In this document: positions 37,670 through 49,900 of the stretch, piece by piece
Numbering within the stretch: the first letter of the stretch is position 1
How the letters are laid out: each line of letters begins with the position of its first letter
NCBI GenBank assembly: GCA_039619475.1
Contig: CM077116.1
Coordinates: 33,739,183 to 33,803,182 of the forward strand
DNA length: 64,000 nt
Direction: 5' to 3'
Source of the DNA: Icerya purchasi
Taxonomy: Eukaryota > Arthropoda > Insecta > Hemiptera > Monophlebidae
Translations under genes and position numbers: made by a program
The notes under the pieces: generated by a model
The model's input: only the letters and a program-made list of their open reading frames with translations
Told to the model about the DNA's origin: nothing
Database searches by the model: none

Positions 37670-38220
37670 AATGCTCATAAACTATATACTATATGAAGTC
37701 CCGTAGTATAAATACTTAACTATACATTTACTCATTTTGTTATACTACTAGACACAGACAGACACTTATACATACTTACACATACACACAAATACATACC
37801 TACATTACGTTTAACGCGTAACGAAAATTTTTCCCTACCGTGCCGTAAAAAGTTTTAGTTCAAAAAAAAACATAGTCTTCAATTGATTTGACGTAAAGAT
37901 TTTATCGATATAAAATTGGGATATAACGAAATAAATGCAGTAATAAATGTAATCGCATTAATGGTAAATGTGAAATTGAGACTGTTTGCCAAACAAAGCT
38001 ATTACTAGTACGATATAACTTTAGATTATTTTATATACGAAGTAATAGCGCAGAAGTAAAAGGATAAGAACGGAAAATTGATAGAAAATAGCTGAGAAAA
38101 ATTCGAAATTTTAATGTAATTAATATTTGTGTTATAGCAAATACCGAATCTAGTGTTGTCGGATTTTGTGATGATTTTTTTTATATTTTAAATTTTCCCT
38201 CGCCCCCTTTTAAGGGTTTT
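37670..38220. other. Intergenic DNA, nothing recognised
   Basis: AT-rich spacer with a short run of CACA/CATA-type simple sequence near 37,745-37,800. No gene or RNA feature. Confidence 0.5.
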
Positions 38221-39330
38221 TTTTTATTTTTTTATTTTTTTTTGGGCTTGGCCGACTAAGGGCAGCTACCCAGGACAATTGGACTAGATTAGAATTTAAA
38301 TTTTAATCTGATCAGAAATCGATGACAGAAAAGAGACAAGAATAGGAACCACATTGGATGACGGCAAAGCTAAGATATAGGAAGCACCATATGGAGTAGG
38401 ATAATTCAGCTTTAATAATTAAACGTACAGGATATTACGTTCGGAGGAAAGACTGGAACATTCAAACAGCACGTGGTCAGGATCACAAACGAAGCAACAG
38501 TCGCCAGAGTGCAAAGGACAATAAGGAGATGGGAAAAGAGCAAAACGATGCCGTGAGGATGGGAGCAAAGTATGATTGAACCGCAGACGGCAGATGGCAA
38601 TGATGAAAAAACGTTTAAGAGTAGGAAAATGATAGAACCAAGAACAAGAAGGGCGACTACGCTGAATAGAAAGGTAAAATGAGTTAGGATTGGAAAAGGA
38701 GCAAGGATACACATCCGACCAAAGTCTGACATGCATTCTTTTGGAGAGGGGAAGTATGTTGTGACCAGGAATCTTTTTAACAAAATGTGGAGAGTGTAAC
38801 GCTAAGCGTGCTAAGGAGTCCACCGTCTCGTTACCATCAATACCAGCATGACTTGGAACCCAAAGCAGGTCGATGGAAATGGAATGGGAAAGGGAAAGAC
38901 TATAGATGAGAGAACGTATACGGAAAACAATAAAATCGAGGGAATATGAGGGAAAGGGAGAGGGTATAGCCTGAAGAACACTTTTGGAGTCCGAAATAAT
39001 TAAGTAGCTATCAGAGGTACGAGTTGAGGAAATAAATATAATGGCTCGAAGAATGGCATAAAGTTCTGCGGAGAAGATGTAGCAAAAAGCCGGGAGCCTG
39101 AAAGATTGAGCGGAATTATTGGCTGAAGAGAAGAGGGAAGCAGCTACTCCTCCTGAACTCTTGGAACCATCAGTAAATATTAAGGAATGACGAGGAAACG
39201 AGGAATTAATAAGTAAATTAAAATTCTTCATTTCTTTATTAGACCGGTGTAAGGAAAATTCGAAAGTTTTAAGTGCGCAATGATTCCCCGGTATCAAAAG
39301 TCGATATGGAACCTCTCACATTATCAGACT
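38221..39330 (-). pseudogene. LINE copy D: longest copy of the RNase H family
   Basis: The minus strand is open from about 39,297 to 38,419. It encodes LIFTDGSKSSGGVAASLFS, SAELYAILRAIIF, SDSKSVLQAI, LLWVPSHAGIDGNETVDSLAR and FVCDPDHVLFECSSLSSER, a complete RNase H followed by the C-terminal segment. A single stop or frameshift near 38,420 separates the last piece (PYGASYILALPSSNVVPIL). T-rich sequence at 38,217-38,243 is the poly-A tail. A 14-base match at 38,180-38,193 and 39,333-39,346 could be a target duplication, but it is AT-rich and 24 bases from the tail, so it may be chance. No RT is present. Confidence 0.8.
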
Positions 39331-39522
39331 GATTTATATTTTAAATCAAATACTTTCAAGTTTTTGTTCTTTTTCACATCTGGTGAAAAACGTGTTAGAT
39401 TTAATTTATTATATTGTTCTTTTCTGAAGACTCCACGTACATGACTTCAAAAGAAAAATCGTTTTTTTTCCCTTTTTTTCTTCTTTTTCGAGGTAGGCGC
39501 TAACCCGTAATAACAATATAAT

Positions 39523-39700
39523 TTACTCTAGACTAAACACCGAGGATAAAAAAGTAACACGTAAGAAGTCCACTGTAGGGGGACGGAATATTAAGACAAA
39601 GAAGATTTGAGTATAAGACTGTGCACGAGATAAAGGACACTCAATAAACACGTGATCAGCATAACAGATATAGCTTGGCTCATTTTTATCTTGCTTGATT
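39523..39700 (-). pseudogene. LINE copy E: C-terminal fragment
   Basis: The minus strand encodes YICYADHVFIECPLSRAQSYTQIF and VTFLSSVF, the same C-terminal Cys/His segment as copies A-D. The preceding residues in this frame are lysine-rich and unrelated. Confidence 0.6.
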
Positions 39701-39783
39701 TTTCCAAACCAGACTCCATTATTCATTTTTAGACGATTCGTATGTTGTTTTAAATCACTTCTACCTTCCTTTTTTTTCCACAT

Positions 39784-41256
39784 CTCCGTAAAAAGTTAAA
39801 ATTAAGTAATATTTATGTCACTTATCACTCGAATTGTACGTAATTAGCAAATTTAATTTATTCAGATAACGTGATATTTTCCATTCCAGAGCATTTATTG
39901 GAATTTTTCGAAGATCGTTTGTTTCGCGGAACAAAATTTAAATTTCACTTTTTTTTTTTTATAAGAAAACACACCATTTTCTACGTGATTCTCTGTTTTT
40001 CTTGTATTACTCAAGTGAAATTCTTCAGTCTGTTAACGATCAATCCGGAGCTTTTTAACTTTTACTTTAATTTTTATTGTTTTCCCCTTTTGATCATAAT
40101 TTATCGCTTTTTTTTAAGAACGGTTTCCCTTCCCCTTATTTCACGGCTAGACATTTCCTCAGTGCCGAAGAAGTAAAGGAACGGAAAAGGCTGGCATCGA
40201 AGGAAGCACGTATTTTACGTCTTTCTTGGGGTCATCCATTGCAGATAACATGAAAAAAACCCGTTTTCACTAGAACTAGTGGAACAGAACCCGAATAGGC
40301 CCTAACGTTACAGCCTAACAGGGCAGATCATTCTGGCAGTTATCAAAGAGATCATTGTCGATGGTGAATTTTCTTAGTCACGGCATCAACGCTTACAGAG
40401 TGCCCTTACAAAGAGAGGGCTGACTGGATAATATTTTTACACGCTTCGTACCGTTTTTTTTATTTTTTATACCATTCATTAAGGAATAAATTTGGAAAGA
40501 AGAAGGGTATTTTATCAGTCAGGAGATTTTTCCGTAAGCCATAGTAAATGGTATATTATACATGTATGTTATTCGAGGATAGTTGGGAAATAAAATTTAT
40601 TTAGTTTCAACGTGTAAGTTATCTTAAATATTAAGGAAAAAACATTATAACGTCAGCGGTGGAACACAGTGAAACGGATATGAGGGCGTTGGAAATCCAA
40701 TACCCTCCCCTACGGCTGCTCACAAAAGCTATTAGTGGAGCGAAACTCTTGAACTCACCTTTCGTTTCTATTCGCAACGATTACATTTATACACATTAAC
40801 ATGTTCTTTCCGGTTGGCCATTATTTTTTCGTTTTTTTCGATTTTCTCCCTAGGCCAACGTTGGACCGCGTTTTTTTTTTTTGTTTTTTTTGTATTTAAA
40901 ACGCAGGTAAATAATATATTATTAGATTTGTCACAGTGAATTCCGCAAAGTATATGGATATTTTTCTCGACTCTCCTCTGTTACCCGAAATTATCTTAAC
41001 AAACCGTAAGTAATAATATTTCCCGCTTTTACAAGTATTATTTTACTAGGTGCAAAAATTTGTTCACGGGGAGAGAAAAAAATTCACTACTTAATGCAAA
41101 TTTATCGGTATATTTTTTAAAATGATTCACCGTGAAGTTACGTTCGGAGTATTTTTGTTGTTTCTTTCTTTTCCATTTGTACAGCTTGAGAGAGAGAAAG
41201 GGAACTTTAAATGAAGCATCGTTTAGTTTGAAAATAATTTAAAGGGGCAGATTTTT
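39784..41256. other. Region downstream of the G6PD-like gene
   Basis: No gene is recognised. Poly-T-rich runs occur at 39,950-39,960 and 40,870-40,900. I do not see an obvious poly-A tract directly after the G6PD stop codon on the minus strand, which would have supported a recent retrocopy. Confidence 0.45.
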
Positions 41257-42849
41257 TCAGGTACACTGGAAGGGAATGAACGGGATTTCGCTGTCCTCGT
41301 CGTCCTCTACTACAGGGCACGGCTGTATGAACCATTTGCGGTGTTCGTAATATTTGTAGTCGTATCTCCTCATAAAGTCGAAATGTTGGTCGGGGCCGTG
41401 CGAACCATTTTTGTAGGGCAGTATAGTTACGGCGTTATCCGGTCGATCGAGTTGTTTCAAAACCGGCGTGAATATACGCCAAGCTTCGTAGAGTTCGTCG
41501 GTTCTGACAAAGTCCGACTGATCGCCGTAGAATAGGTCCAGCAACAAACGTTCGTAGGCTCGCGGCATTTCGATTTTCGGGTATTGAAGGTTGAAAAACA
41601 GATCGAGCCGGGTTTGTTCCAAAAAGAAGTCGAAGCCGGGAATTTTGGAGCAGATCTTGATGTTAATCGATTCGTTCGGTTGTAACCGCACGATCAGTTC
41701 GTTCCGTTTCGTCGTATCGTCGAATATGTTCTCGGCCACATCTTTGAACTGAATACGGATTTCGGTTTTATACGCGCTCAACGCTTTGCCACACTTCAAT
41801 ATGAACGGTACTCCGTTCCATCGTTCGTTCGAAATTTTCAGAACGGCCACGACGAACGTCGCGGTTCGCGAATTGTTCGGGACCGAGTCTTCGTCAGTGT
41901 AGCCCCGTCTACGGTCCGGATCACTCGAATCCGGATCGGCCACGTACTGACCGAGCAAAATATCCGCCGCGTCTAACGTCAGTACGCTTTTCAAAAGTTC
42001 CGACTTTTTGTCGCGAACTTGATCCGAATTCATCGAGGCCGGTTTTTCCATCGCGATCAGACACAGCAACTCCATCAGGTGACTTTGCAGCATGTCTCGT
42101 ACGATCCCGTACTCGTCGAAATAGTTACCGCGTCCGGCCACGCCGATTTCCTCAACGCACGTCAAACGTACCGACGCGATGTGCTCTCGACTCCAGCACG
42201 TTTCGAAGATCCGATTGCCGAACCGAAGCGCCAACAGATTCTTCGTCATCTCCTTGGCCGCGTAATGTTCTACCCGATAAATTTCCTCCTCCGACAGTAA
42301 AGAAGTGATCTGCGAATTCAGCTGCTGCGCACTTTCCAGATCCTTGCCGAACGGTTTCTCGAACGTCACTCTTACGAAACCGTTTTGCCCGGAACAGTAC
42401 TTCTTCAGGTTCGTCGCTACCGCCGCGAACAAGAACGCCGGCAAAGCCAGGTAGAATATTCGATTATTAATGCTGGCTGGCGGAACGACCGATTTCTCCC
42501 ACGATTCTAGCTCGTGGTTCAGTCGTCTGTAGTCGTCGGCGGAGTCGTACGATCCGATCACGAACCGGTTTAACGTTTTAAATTTTTCGTACAGCGCCTG
42601 TTGTTCACCCATCGACGAGGAAACGTCCGACGTGCAATGCCTCTGCAAGTCCTCCTTCGACGATACTCTGTCGTCGAAGTAACCGATGACGAAGAAATTC
42701 TCCGGTAACACGTCTTTCTTAAACAAACCCCACAAAGATGGATAGAGTTTCTTAGTGGCCAAGTCGCCAACCGCTCCGAAGATGACAAAGGCGTAGGTCG
42801 CATGTCCTTCATCCAAAAGGTGATGATCGCTTTTCTTCAAACGACTCAT
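41257..42849 (-). CDS. Glucose-6-phosphate 1-dehydrogenase-like protein, intronless
   Basis: Glucose-6-phosphate dehydrogenase oxidises glucose-6-phosphate with NADP+ in the cytosolic pentose phosphate pathway. The 530-codon frame from ATG 42,847-42,849 is full length for the animal enzyme (about 515). Recognisable blocks are the nucleotide-binding GAVGDLATKK (about 25-34), IFYLALP (about 131-137), FEKPFGKDL (about 163-171), RVEHYAAKEM (192-201), YFDEYGIVRDMLQSHL (about 244-258), EKPAS, ERWNGVPFILKCGKAL and RAYERLLLDLFYGD. Catalytic-type Lys165, His195, Lys199 and His257 are present. Two positions are odd: Ser of the GASGDLA motif is Val27, and Asp of RIDHYLGKE is Glu194, followed by AA in place of LG. 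There are no introns, and codon use is much GC-richer than the surroundings. It is probably a divergent retrogene paralogue. A single-exon native gene is the alternative. Confidence 0.9.
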   Translation of the reverse strand: MSRLKKSDHHLLDEGHATYAFVIFGAVGDLATKKLYPSLWGLFKKDVLPENFFVIGYFDDRVSSKEDLQRHCTSDVSSSMGEQQALYEKFKTLNRFVIGSYDSADDYRRLNHELESWEKSVVPPASINNRIFYLALPAFLFAAVATNLKKYCSGQNGFVRVTFEKPFGKDLESAQQLNSQITSLLSEEEIYRVEHYAAKEMTKNLLALRFGNRIFETCWSREHIASVRLTCVEEIGVAGRGNYFDEYGIVRDMLQSHLMELLCLIAMEKPASMNSDQVRDKKSELLKSVLTLDAADILLGQYVADPDSSDPDRRRGYTDEDSVPNNSRTATFVVAVLKISNERWNGVPFILKCGKALSAYKTEIRIQFKDVAENIFDDTTKRNELIVRLQPNESINIKICSKIPGFDFFLEQTRLDLFFNLQYPKIEMPRAYERLLLDLFYGDQSDFVRTDELYEAWRIFTPVLKQLDRPDNAVTILPYKNGSHGPDQHFDFMRRYDYKYYEHRKWFIQPCPVVEDDEDSEIPFIPFQCT

Positions 42850-43801
42850 TTTCGTCACTCGAAAATTCTTTTCTTTTCGATTGATCACTTTATTATCAGC
42901 GGATACGCTCTAACAAAATGTGGAAATAAAAAAAGCGCGAAACCTACACTTAATAATGTTTGCATTAAGCCTGCACTTCATACTCCATTTCGGCCGTTTG
43001 CTAGGAAATAATTTAATTTGTAAACAGTCAATTGTCTGTTACATCCAACTAGAGAAGATTTTTACAACCTTCCTCCCAGTTGGACTTGAAGTCATTTTTA
43101 ATTTCGTTTTTGTAATAAACAGGATAGCTTGTAATAATTGATTTTACCCTCTTTTTGTTTTTTTTTTTTTTTTTTTGAAAAAATACATATTTGTTACTTT
43201 TTACATAAAATCTTTTGTCAAGCTAAAAACGCTTCTCGACGAATTATCCTGTGTAATAATTACTAACCACTACACCTATCTATTTTTTTACTTATCAATA
43301 ATTAATAATCTATTCTCTACTCTTTATATTCGATGTACACAGTTTTTCTTTACTTTTTTTTTTGTTTGGCCTTGTCATTTTATTTTATGTTTATTATTTT
43401 TTTTACATTTTCTTCTTCCAGAAGCCATACCTTTATTTTCATTTCCCCTATTTTTTCCTTCTCTATTATATCATCCTTGGGTATTTTATTCAAAATCTGA
43501 GTTATAATATCCGTTTGCTCCCCCATCTTTGTTCTTGCTAACGGCACTGTTGGCACGTAAGTTTTTTCTTCAACTCGTATTCTGTTTTTATTTTTTCCTC
43601 CAATTCAATTTTCTTTTCTGTTGATATGTATTCCTATATCTTCTCAGTAATAAGTACATTCCTCTTACGCTCACCATGTCTTCTTTTTTAATTATTTCAC
43701 TATCGGTTTCTCCCTTAAGAATTTCCTATTAATTTCAAGCATTTAATTTTCAACTTATTTATTTTCGCCGAGTATACCTTTCTCGTCATTATTCCCGGAA
43801 T
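42850..43801. other. Upstream region of the G6PD-like gene, T-rich further out
   Basis: No TATA box is obvious at the expected distance upstream of 42,849 on the minus strand. A poly-T run at about 43,155-43,177 may be the poly-A tail of a minus-strand LINE whose coding end lies at 43,802-44,053. The plus-strand open frame at 43,175-43,507 is T-rich and not credible. Confidence 0.4.
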
Positions 43802-44053
43802 TCAATGTCTGATCCTCGAATCTACTAGCGCATAATAAACTACTTTTAATATTTCACGTGTTGCATATTTCTTTAATGTATATAAAGCTGGTAAAACTGC
43901 TCTTATTTTATTAGCAATGTATTCCATATGTATGTCCCATCTTAAGTGTTGGTCCCTCATTACTTCCCAAAAATATTTATACTGAGTTACTATCTCTAAC
44001 TTCTGACAGTTTTTCATTTCACATTCGAGTCTTAAAAAGGGAAAGGAGGACAT
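43802..44053 (-). pseudogene. LINE RT C-terminal fragment
   Basis: The minus strand encodes IVTQYKYFWEVMRDQHLRWDIHMEYIANKI and YALVDSRIRH. This corresponds to the YKYLG...D..L.W..HI motif and the following helix near the end of LINE reverse transcriptases. It is cut at both ends. It marks host/LINE DNA, so the Polinton left end should lie to its right. Confidence 0.65.
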
Positions 44054-45460
44054 CGGGAATACTTTATTAACATCAGTGTGATGAGCTCCCTTTTAGAAAA
44101 TACTGTTTTTAAAAAATGTTTTTTTTTAAAACCCGTTACACAAATGATCCCAAATTGACAGTTTCATATTTGGGGCTGTCATGGCCGTGGAATATTCTTC
44201 GTACAAAATAAAATTATTTATTTTCGTTCTTACCTCGCACATAAATAAAACTCTCTTATTATTATTGTTGTGTCATCAGTCATGTATGTTCTGCGTCTTC
44301 GCGGATTATATGTATATGATCACGCACATTTATAACTTTAGTGCTTCATTTTTATAACACTTTTAATAATAGTGAAAATAAAAAATCTGAAAGTCTTCAC
44401 GATATCGCTGTTCTTTCCGCTTGCTCAAATCAGAATCACCTCAACGCTGCGCAAAATTAAACACCTGTTAAAACTGAACACTCTACGGCATTCGTCGCTG
44501 ATCAATATTTATAATAAATCATTTTTTTGTTTTAAATTAATTTGTTTTATTATTTTACTTCTTTTATTTTTTATTATAACAAGCTTATATTGATAAAATT
44601 GTTAAAAATCCGATGTCATTTTAAAAAATAGTAGTAGAACTATACTACTCATTTCGTTATAATAAAAATCATCGAAAAATACAAATTTTTTCAAAAGTAA
44701 GAAAAAATCGATTTTTACATAAATATATATATATATATTTTTTTTTTCTTATTCTTATATCGATTGAGTTTCTAAGTGATTCGATATTTATGCTTCTGAA
44801 CTTATTAAAAAGCTGCGTTTTAGTTGCGTTAAGAAATAAATGGGAGCATTCGTTTGAATTAATTTGCGAAATATATTTTATAACGGAAGCGCGGTAAATC
44901 TCGGATATTAAAAATTGATAATATGCAGTAGGAAAACACTTTTACTCAAACTTTAAAAACGTGCATTTCGGAAAAAAGGAAGCAAAAAAACTTGTAGCAG
45001 ACAATGACCATTGGAAACAACACTCTTCCGCCAACGAGGAACAAGTTTATTTATTCCGGTAGCGTAGAATAAGGCGTTTTTTGCGCCACCGAGGCTTCTG
45101 AAGTATTCCTTACGCTCAAAACGTCGTCAAGATACTTGAAGAGGAGTTAGTCGGTTAGCGAGAGACTTGCATGATGGATGAAACGACGTTTCGTAGCGCA
45201 CAACAGTAGTGAATAAATGGCGACTCTAGGAAGTCTGACGTCACAACCCCAATTCCTGTCCCGGAGGCGAAAAGTCACCTAAGTATTTTATTCGGGAGGC
45301 AAAAATTCACCCAATTTTTTATTCCGACGCTGAAAATTCACCCAAGTTTCCCCCGATTTCCCCCAATTTTCCCCAATTTTTCTCAAATTTTTCCAATTTT
45401 TTTGCAAATTTCCTCCAAATTTCACCCTACAGGTCCCGCTGGTTTCCGATAAACCGAACC

Positions 45461-45945
45461 GATTATAAATTAACCCAAGTATAATGTTTAAAGCCCGAAA
45501 CTAACCCAAGTATAATATTTAAAGCCCGAAACTAACCCAAGTCCCCCACTCTTCCCTCCCGCCCACAGCGATACCGCGATTTTTCAAAATTCTACGTGTA
45601 AGTATAAAAATTCCGAAATTAACCCAAGTGTAATATTTAAAGCTGAAAACTAACCAAACCCCTGCTCGCCCTCCTGGTATATCTCTAAAGCGCACGCGCC
45701 GTTCCCCCGCATTTCCGATAATTCGATGCGTTTAAAAATTAACCTCAATATAATATTTAAAGCATGAAAGTAACCTAAGCCCCGCTCGCCCTCCTAGCAT
45801 ACTTAGAAGGTGCACGCGCCGTTCCCGCGCACTTGTCGATCGTTCGCGATACCGCGATTTTCCAAAATTCTACGTGTAAGTATAAAAATTCCGAAATTAA
45901 CCCAAGTGTAATATTTAAAGCCAGAAACTAACCTAAACCCCCCTT
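45461..45945. repeat. Degenerate direct repeats, about 278-bp period
   Basis: The motif TAACCCAAGTnTAATnTTTAAAGC recurs at least five times between 45,470 and 45,930. A block of about 95 bases starting with GCGATACCGCGATTTT at 45,568 recurs nearly identically at 45,846, 278 bases later. GCACGCGCCGTTCCC occurs twice, near 45,694 and 45,812. The order suggests a duplicated composite unit. Confidence 0.8.
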
Positions 45946-45998
45946 CTTCCTCTTTTTCCATTCGTACATATTTTTTATTTTTTATTTTTTCCGAACGT

Positions 45999-46166
45999 AA
46001 GTATTATAAAATTAGTCTAAGTATATTTTTTCATTTTCTACAGTTCTAAAAATTTTTCCAAGTACGTTATGCTCGAGACAATAGCACATAATCCGCTCTC
46101 GCAAGTTTCCATATCAGTCCTAATAATTTTTCAGAGTCTAAGTATTATAAAATTAGTCCAAGTATA
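45999..46166. repeat. Second direct repeat pair, 141-bp spacing
   Basis: AAGTATTATAAAATTAGT occurs at 45,999 and 46,140, followed in both by CTAAGTATAT or CCAAGTATAT. It adjoins the preceding repeat array and may be a further decayed unit. Confidence 0.7.
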
Positions 46167-46890
46167 TATTTTTTTCGGTGAATATTTTTCGAAATATGTA
46201 GAGCCATCTATGATTAGACTTTGTCATTATAGAGAAAAGGTCTAGAAACGTATCGGAATGGTATTGTAAGAGTGTATTTGTAAGTGTCTATTCATGTGAA
46301 TTATATGAAGCGTTAATACAAAACAACCTTTGTACCGCGATAACCGGTACATATCCGGATGGCGTGTAAGTATTTCGTTATAGCAGGACTTTTCCATCAG
46401 AGACAGTCGAGAAAATCCACTAATATCCACTAATATCCATTAAGTAACCATTATCATTACGAAAAATTAGTTTAAAGCGGCCTGAATAATATAGATAGAT
46501 ACCTGAATATATATTTACACATTCGATGCGTGTGGTAAAACGGATGACAAAAATGCTGTTCGGCTAACGATCAACGTGTGTAAGCGATAATTCGTGAAAA
46601 ATCACCGTTTAAATTCAACCTTTTAAATATCGCGATGGATAACTAATTTAGCAACTGCAACTGTAATATTGTGTTGAACCGTAAAAACGGTAAAACATCC
46701 TTAATGAGGTTGCTGAAACACTGCCGTTAAATGCACGCAGCCAACAATAGAAATATTGGAACGTGCTTGATGCTTGAATACCCGAAAAAATGGTTCGAAT
46801 AAATGATATTTTAATGCTATTTCCAAATCTACTATGGAAAACCGCTTTAGTTAAAGATAATAATAATAATAAAATCGCGAACTTTTTAGT

Positions 46891-46927
46891 TATAGAGCAT
46901 TTGTGAATTTGAGGAGTACGATCAGTT
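46891..46927 (+). promoter_or_regulatory. Possible promoter for a spliced polymerase leader
   Basis: TATAGAG at 46,891-46,897 is followed by an insect-type initiator TCAGTT at 46,922-46,927. The spacing is about 33 bases from the TATA start to the initiator A. A less AT-rich segment begins here and ends at a strong splice donor at 47,051/47,052. Functional status is inferred. Confidence 0.35.
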
Positions 46928-49900
46928 GAAACTCAAAAGTCTTCGAGTCTTCATCGTTTGCTCTCCTGAAGATTTTACTCTTTAGAGTTTTGTTTGTTTT
47001 AATAAAGTTTAAATTTTCACAATCTTTTCTTCAATCATCACATTTATTTCGGTAAGTAATATAATACATTTATATTTTTATTTAATTCTTTTTAATATTT
47101 TGCTTTTATATATGCTCGTAATTATTTTGTTTATTCGTTTCGCCACTAAATTTTTCAAAATTTATTTTTAAATATAATTTCGATAGTTGTATTACATGTT
47201 ATGAAGATTATTTTTTATTTACTGCTTTATTTCCTAAATATTTCAACGATTTCTCATGCGTTATATTATTCTTTGTTTAATGTAGTATACTGCTCAATTT
47301 TTTGTTTAAATCCTAAATAAAAAATTTTCTTTTTTATTACAGTTTCTTTTCCATTCTATTCATTTTATTTCATTCAATGCAAATAAATTTTCTTTTTCTT
47401 AGACACACTCAATTTTATTTTCAGTATTATAATTTTTCTCGATAGATTTTTACAGATGTATATATCGGAGAATTTCTCAAAAACGAGTATGGTATCAATT
47501 TTAATATATTAGCATTATTAATTTCATTTACAATAGTTGATTGATTTTATTATACAATAAAGTGTAATTTTTCTTTCAAAAAATAAAGGAATTAAAATAT
47601 ATTTACCAGAGATAAAAATTATTATTGAAAATTCTCTTATTCATATAATATACAAATTCAGAGATTTATTTTTTAAATATTTAATTTCATACGTCAAAAT
47701 TCAGTTTAATTATTTTCAATTTTACAATAATAGTAATAGACATCTCAAGATATGTATATAACAAAATTTCGTGGTACATATTCTAAAAGATTTTTTAACA
47801 CAAGTCTAACAATTCAAATTATATAAGGATTTCTCACACTTATTTTTTCTTTTTCTCAAAGTACTCTATATCTTGAATATAATACAAATTATGCTTCTTT
47901 ATTTATTATTATCATTATTTACGTAATATTAACGAATATTTTAATTACACACATTTATTTCACGCTATACTAATTCTCTATGCAATACATTTTCTGTAGC
48001 GTATCCGGAATTTTGTGGCGTAAGCAGAGTGTCGAGAATTTTGGGAGAATTTTTCATTCAAAGATAAAAGTATATATATCGGTAAGTAAACGTTTCAATT
48101 TTCTTTATCTATTATTCAAGGATTCTCACATATTCCTAAAAGATCCTTTTCAATAGTAATAATTTAAACAATTTTAAGAACAATATTCGAGGATTTTTTA
48201 CTTTTATCGCTTTATTCGCATTTCTCACTACTTTTAGTCAATTTCTCCTTTTCTTAATAATTTCGTTGTCATTGTCCTCTTCTCCTGATTATATACTCAA
48301 ACGAAACTACATTTCATAATTTATTACTATTTTTATTATTTGTGTATTATATATTATTTATGTATTATTTTATTAAATGATGTACCCATGTTTGTCTATA
48401 TATGATTTACAATATGAATTACTTGAAAAAGAAATTATTTTTTGTATAGTATTATTAAAATTTAGAAAAGAAATTATTTTTACACGTTACGAAAATATTA
48501 CCACTCACATGCGTGATTATTTTGGAAACTATTAGAAATTTCCAATTTACCGCTTACACATGAATTTATTTATTTTTGAAACTGTTGGAAATTTATATAT
48601 TTATAATTTATTACTTTTTTCTTAATTATTCGCATTATACTAATCTCATTTTATATTTTGTTTCTTTAGCACGTTTGTTGTTTGGACAAGGAGCGGTCTT
48701 CTCCGAAAAATTTTTTTCATATATTCGCTGATAGAGCCCACGAGTAGTGAGGTATCCTAAATACCAAGAATCCGAAAGGTAAGAGGCATCAGCTAGAAGG
48801 CCCTCATTCTGAAAATTCACATTTTAACGATTATACAGATCAGTAAGTACTTGAAATTATTCCACTTACATTTTAATATACTACATTTGAAATCCATTAA
48901 AAAAAAAAAAAAAAAAATCAAAAAAAAATCGATTTTAATTTATTTTTAAATTTTATTACTATACGTTAATTTCTATCTTACAAAAATAAATATATTTACC
49001 AATCATTTCATTTTGGATTATCAAATTTTTAATATTTTTTCATTCCGCACACGTGCCTTAATTTTCATACATGATTCGATAATTTAATCTTTTTTTTTTT
49101 TTTTTCATTTCATTCAAAAACAATCTTTTATGGCTCGTTTTTGATTATCACTATTCATATTGAAGAATCTCCTTACGATTCATTACATGAATTTTCAAAT
49201 GCGGTATATTTTTATTTATTTTGTTGAATGTATTTAAATAAACGAAAACTGTGTTGTGTTCTTTTTGCTATATATGCATATACATTTACGAAATCGAATT
49301 CTAATTTGATATACGTTGAAATATTATTTATTCGCAATATTTTTGCAAATAGTTTGCTAACATTTCATGATACTTCATCATTTAACCAAAATTATTATTT
49401 ATTATTTATTCAAAATCATATTTTTTCAACACACATTTTTCACCGTCAGGATAAAATTTTATATTTTCGTTAGAGTGAGCTATTTTTTTCTTTTTTTAAA
49501 TTTTCTCAAATGATTGCTATACTTTTTTATATACATACATGTGAACAGTATATATTTTCGACTGCTTTTCATTGAAAACATTTTTTTAATCTAAAACATA
49601 TTTTCGAAATACGTTGTTTCGTTAAAATTATGTAAATTTCAGATTCTTTGCTTGTTCGATTTTTCAAAAATTAAAAACAATGAAGATATTTTCTTAATTC
49701 ACCATTGATGAATATATATATTTGATATTATTTTATGTCATCATGTACAATGTTATTTCATATATGTTTTTACTATATAGATACCTATGTTCTGTATTTT
49801 TTAAATTTTTTATGTATATATATACCTTCACGATCTTATTTACACTTAAATGAAAAAAAAAAAGCAATCTGTTAAAAACCTCGCTAATTTGAAAAAAACA

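Larger units (their letters stand above)
44054..46890. other. Presumed junction region and left-terminal zone of the Polinton
   Basis: No gene is recognised. The stretch 44,990-46,170 is GC-richer than its flanks and carries degenerate tandem repeats (listed separately), including C-rich and T-rich CCCAAnTTT-type motifs near 45,300-45,420. Polintons have terminal inverted repeats of several hundred bp. One is expected here, but the right terminus is outside the window, so I cannot place it. Confidence 0.4.

Noticed and set aside
38180..39346. 14-bp flanking match as a firm target duplication for LINE copy D
   Set aside because: The match is AT-only and separated from the tail by 24 bases. 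It is kept only as a possibility.
41257..42849. Bacterial transfer as the origin of the GC-rich G6PD gene
   Set aside because: Blocks such as ERWNGVPFILKCGKAL and EKPAS follow the animal enzyme closely. A retrocopy explains the lack of introns more simply.
43175..43507. 110-residue plus-strand frame
   Set aside because: Driven by poly-T and TTT codons next to a presumed LINE tail.
44054..46890. Exact left terminus of the Polinton
   Set aside because: Several AG-starting positions are possible (for example near 45,204), but without the right end none can be verified.
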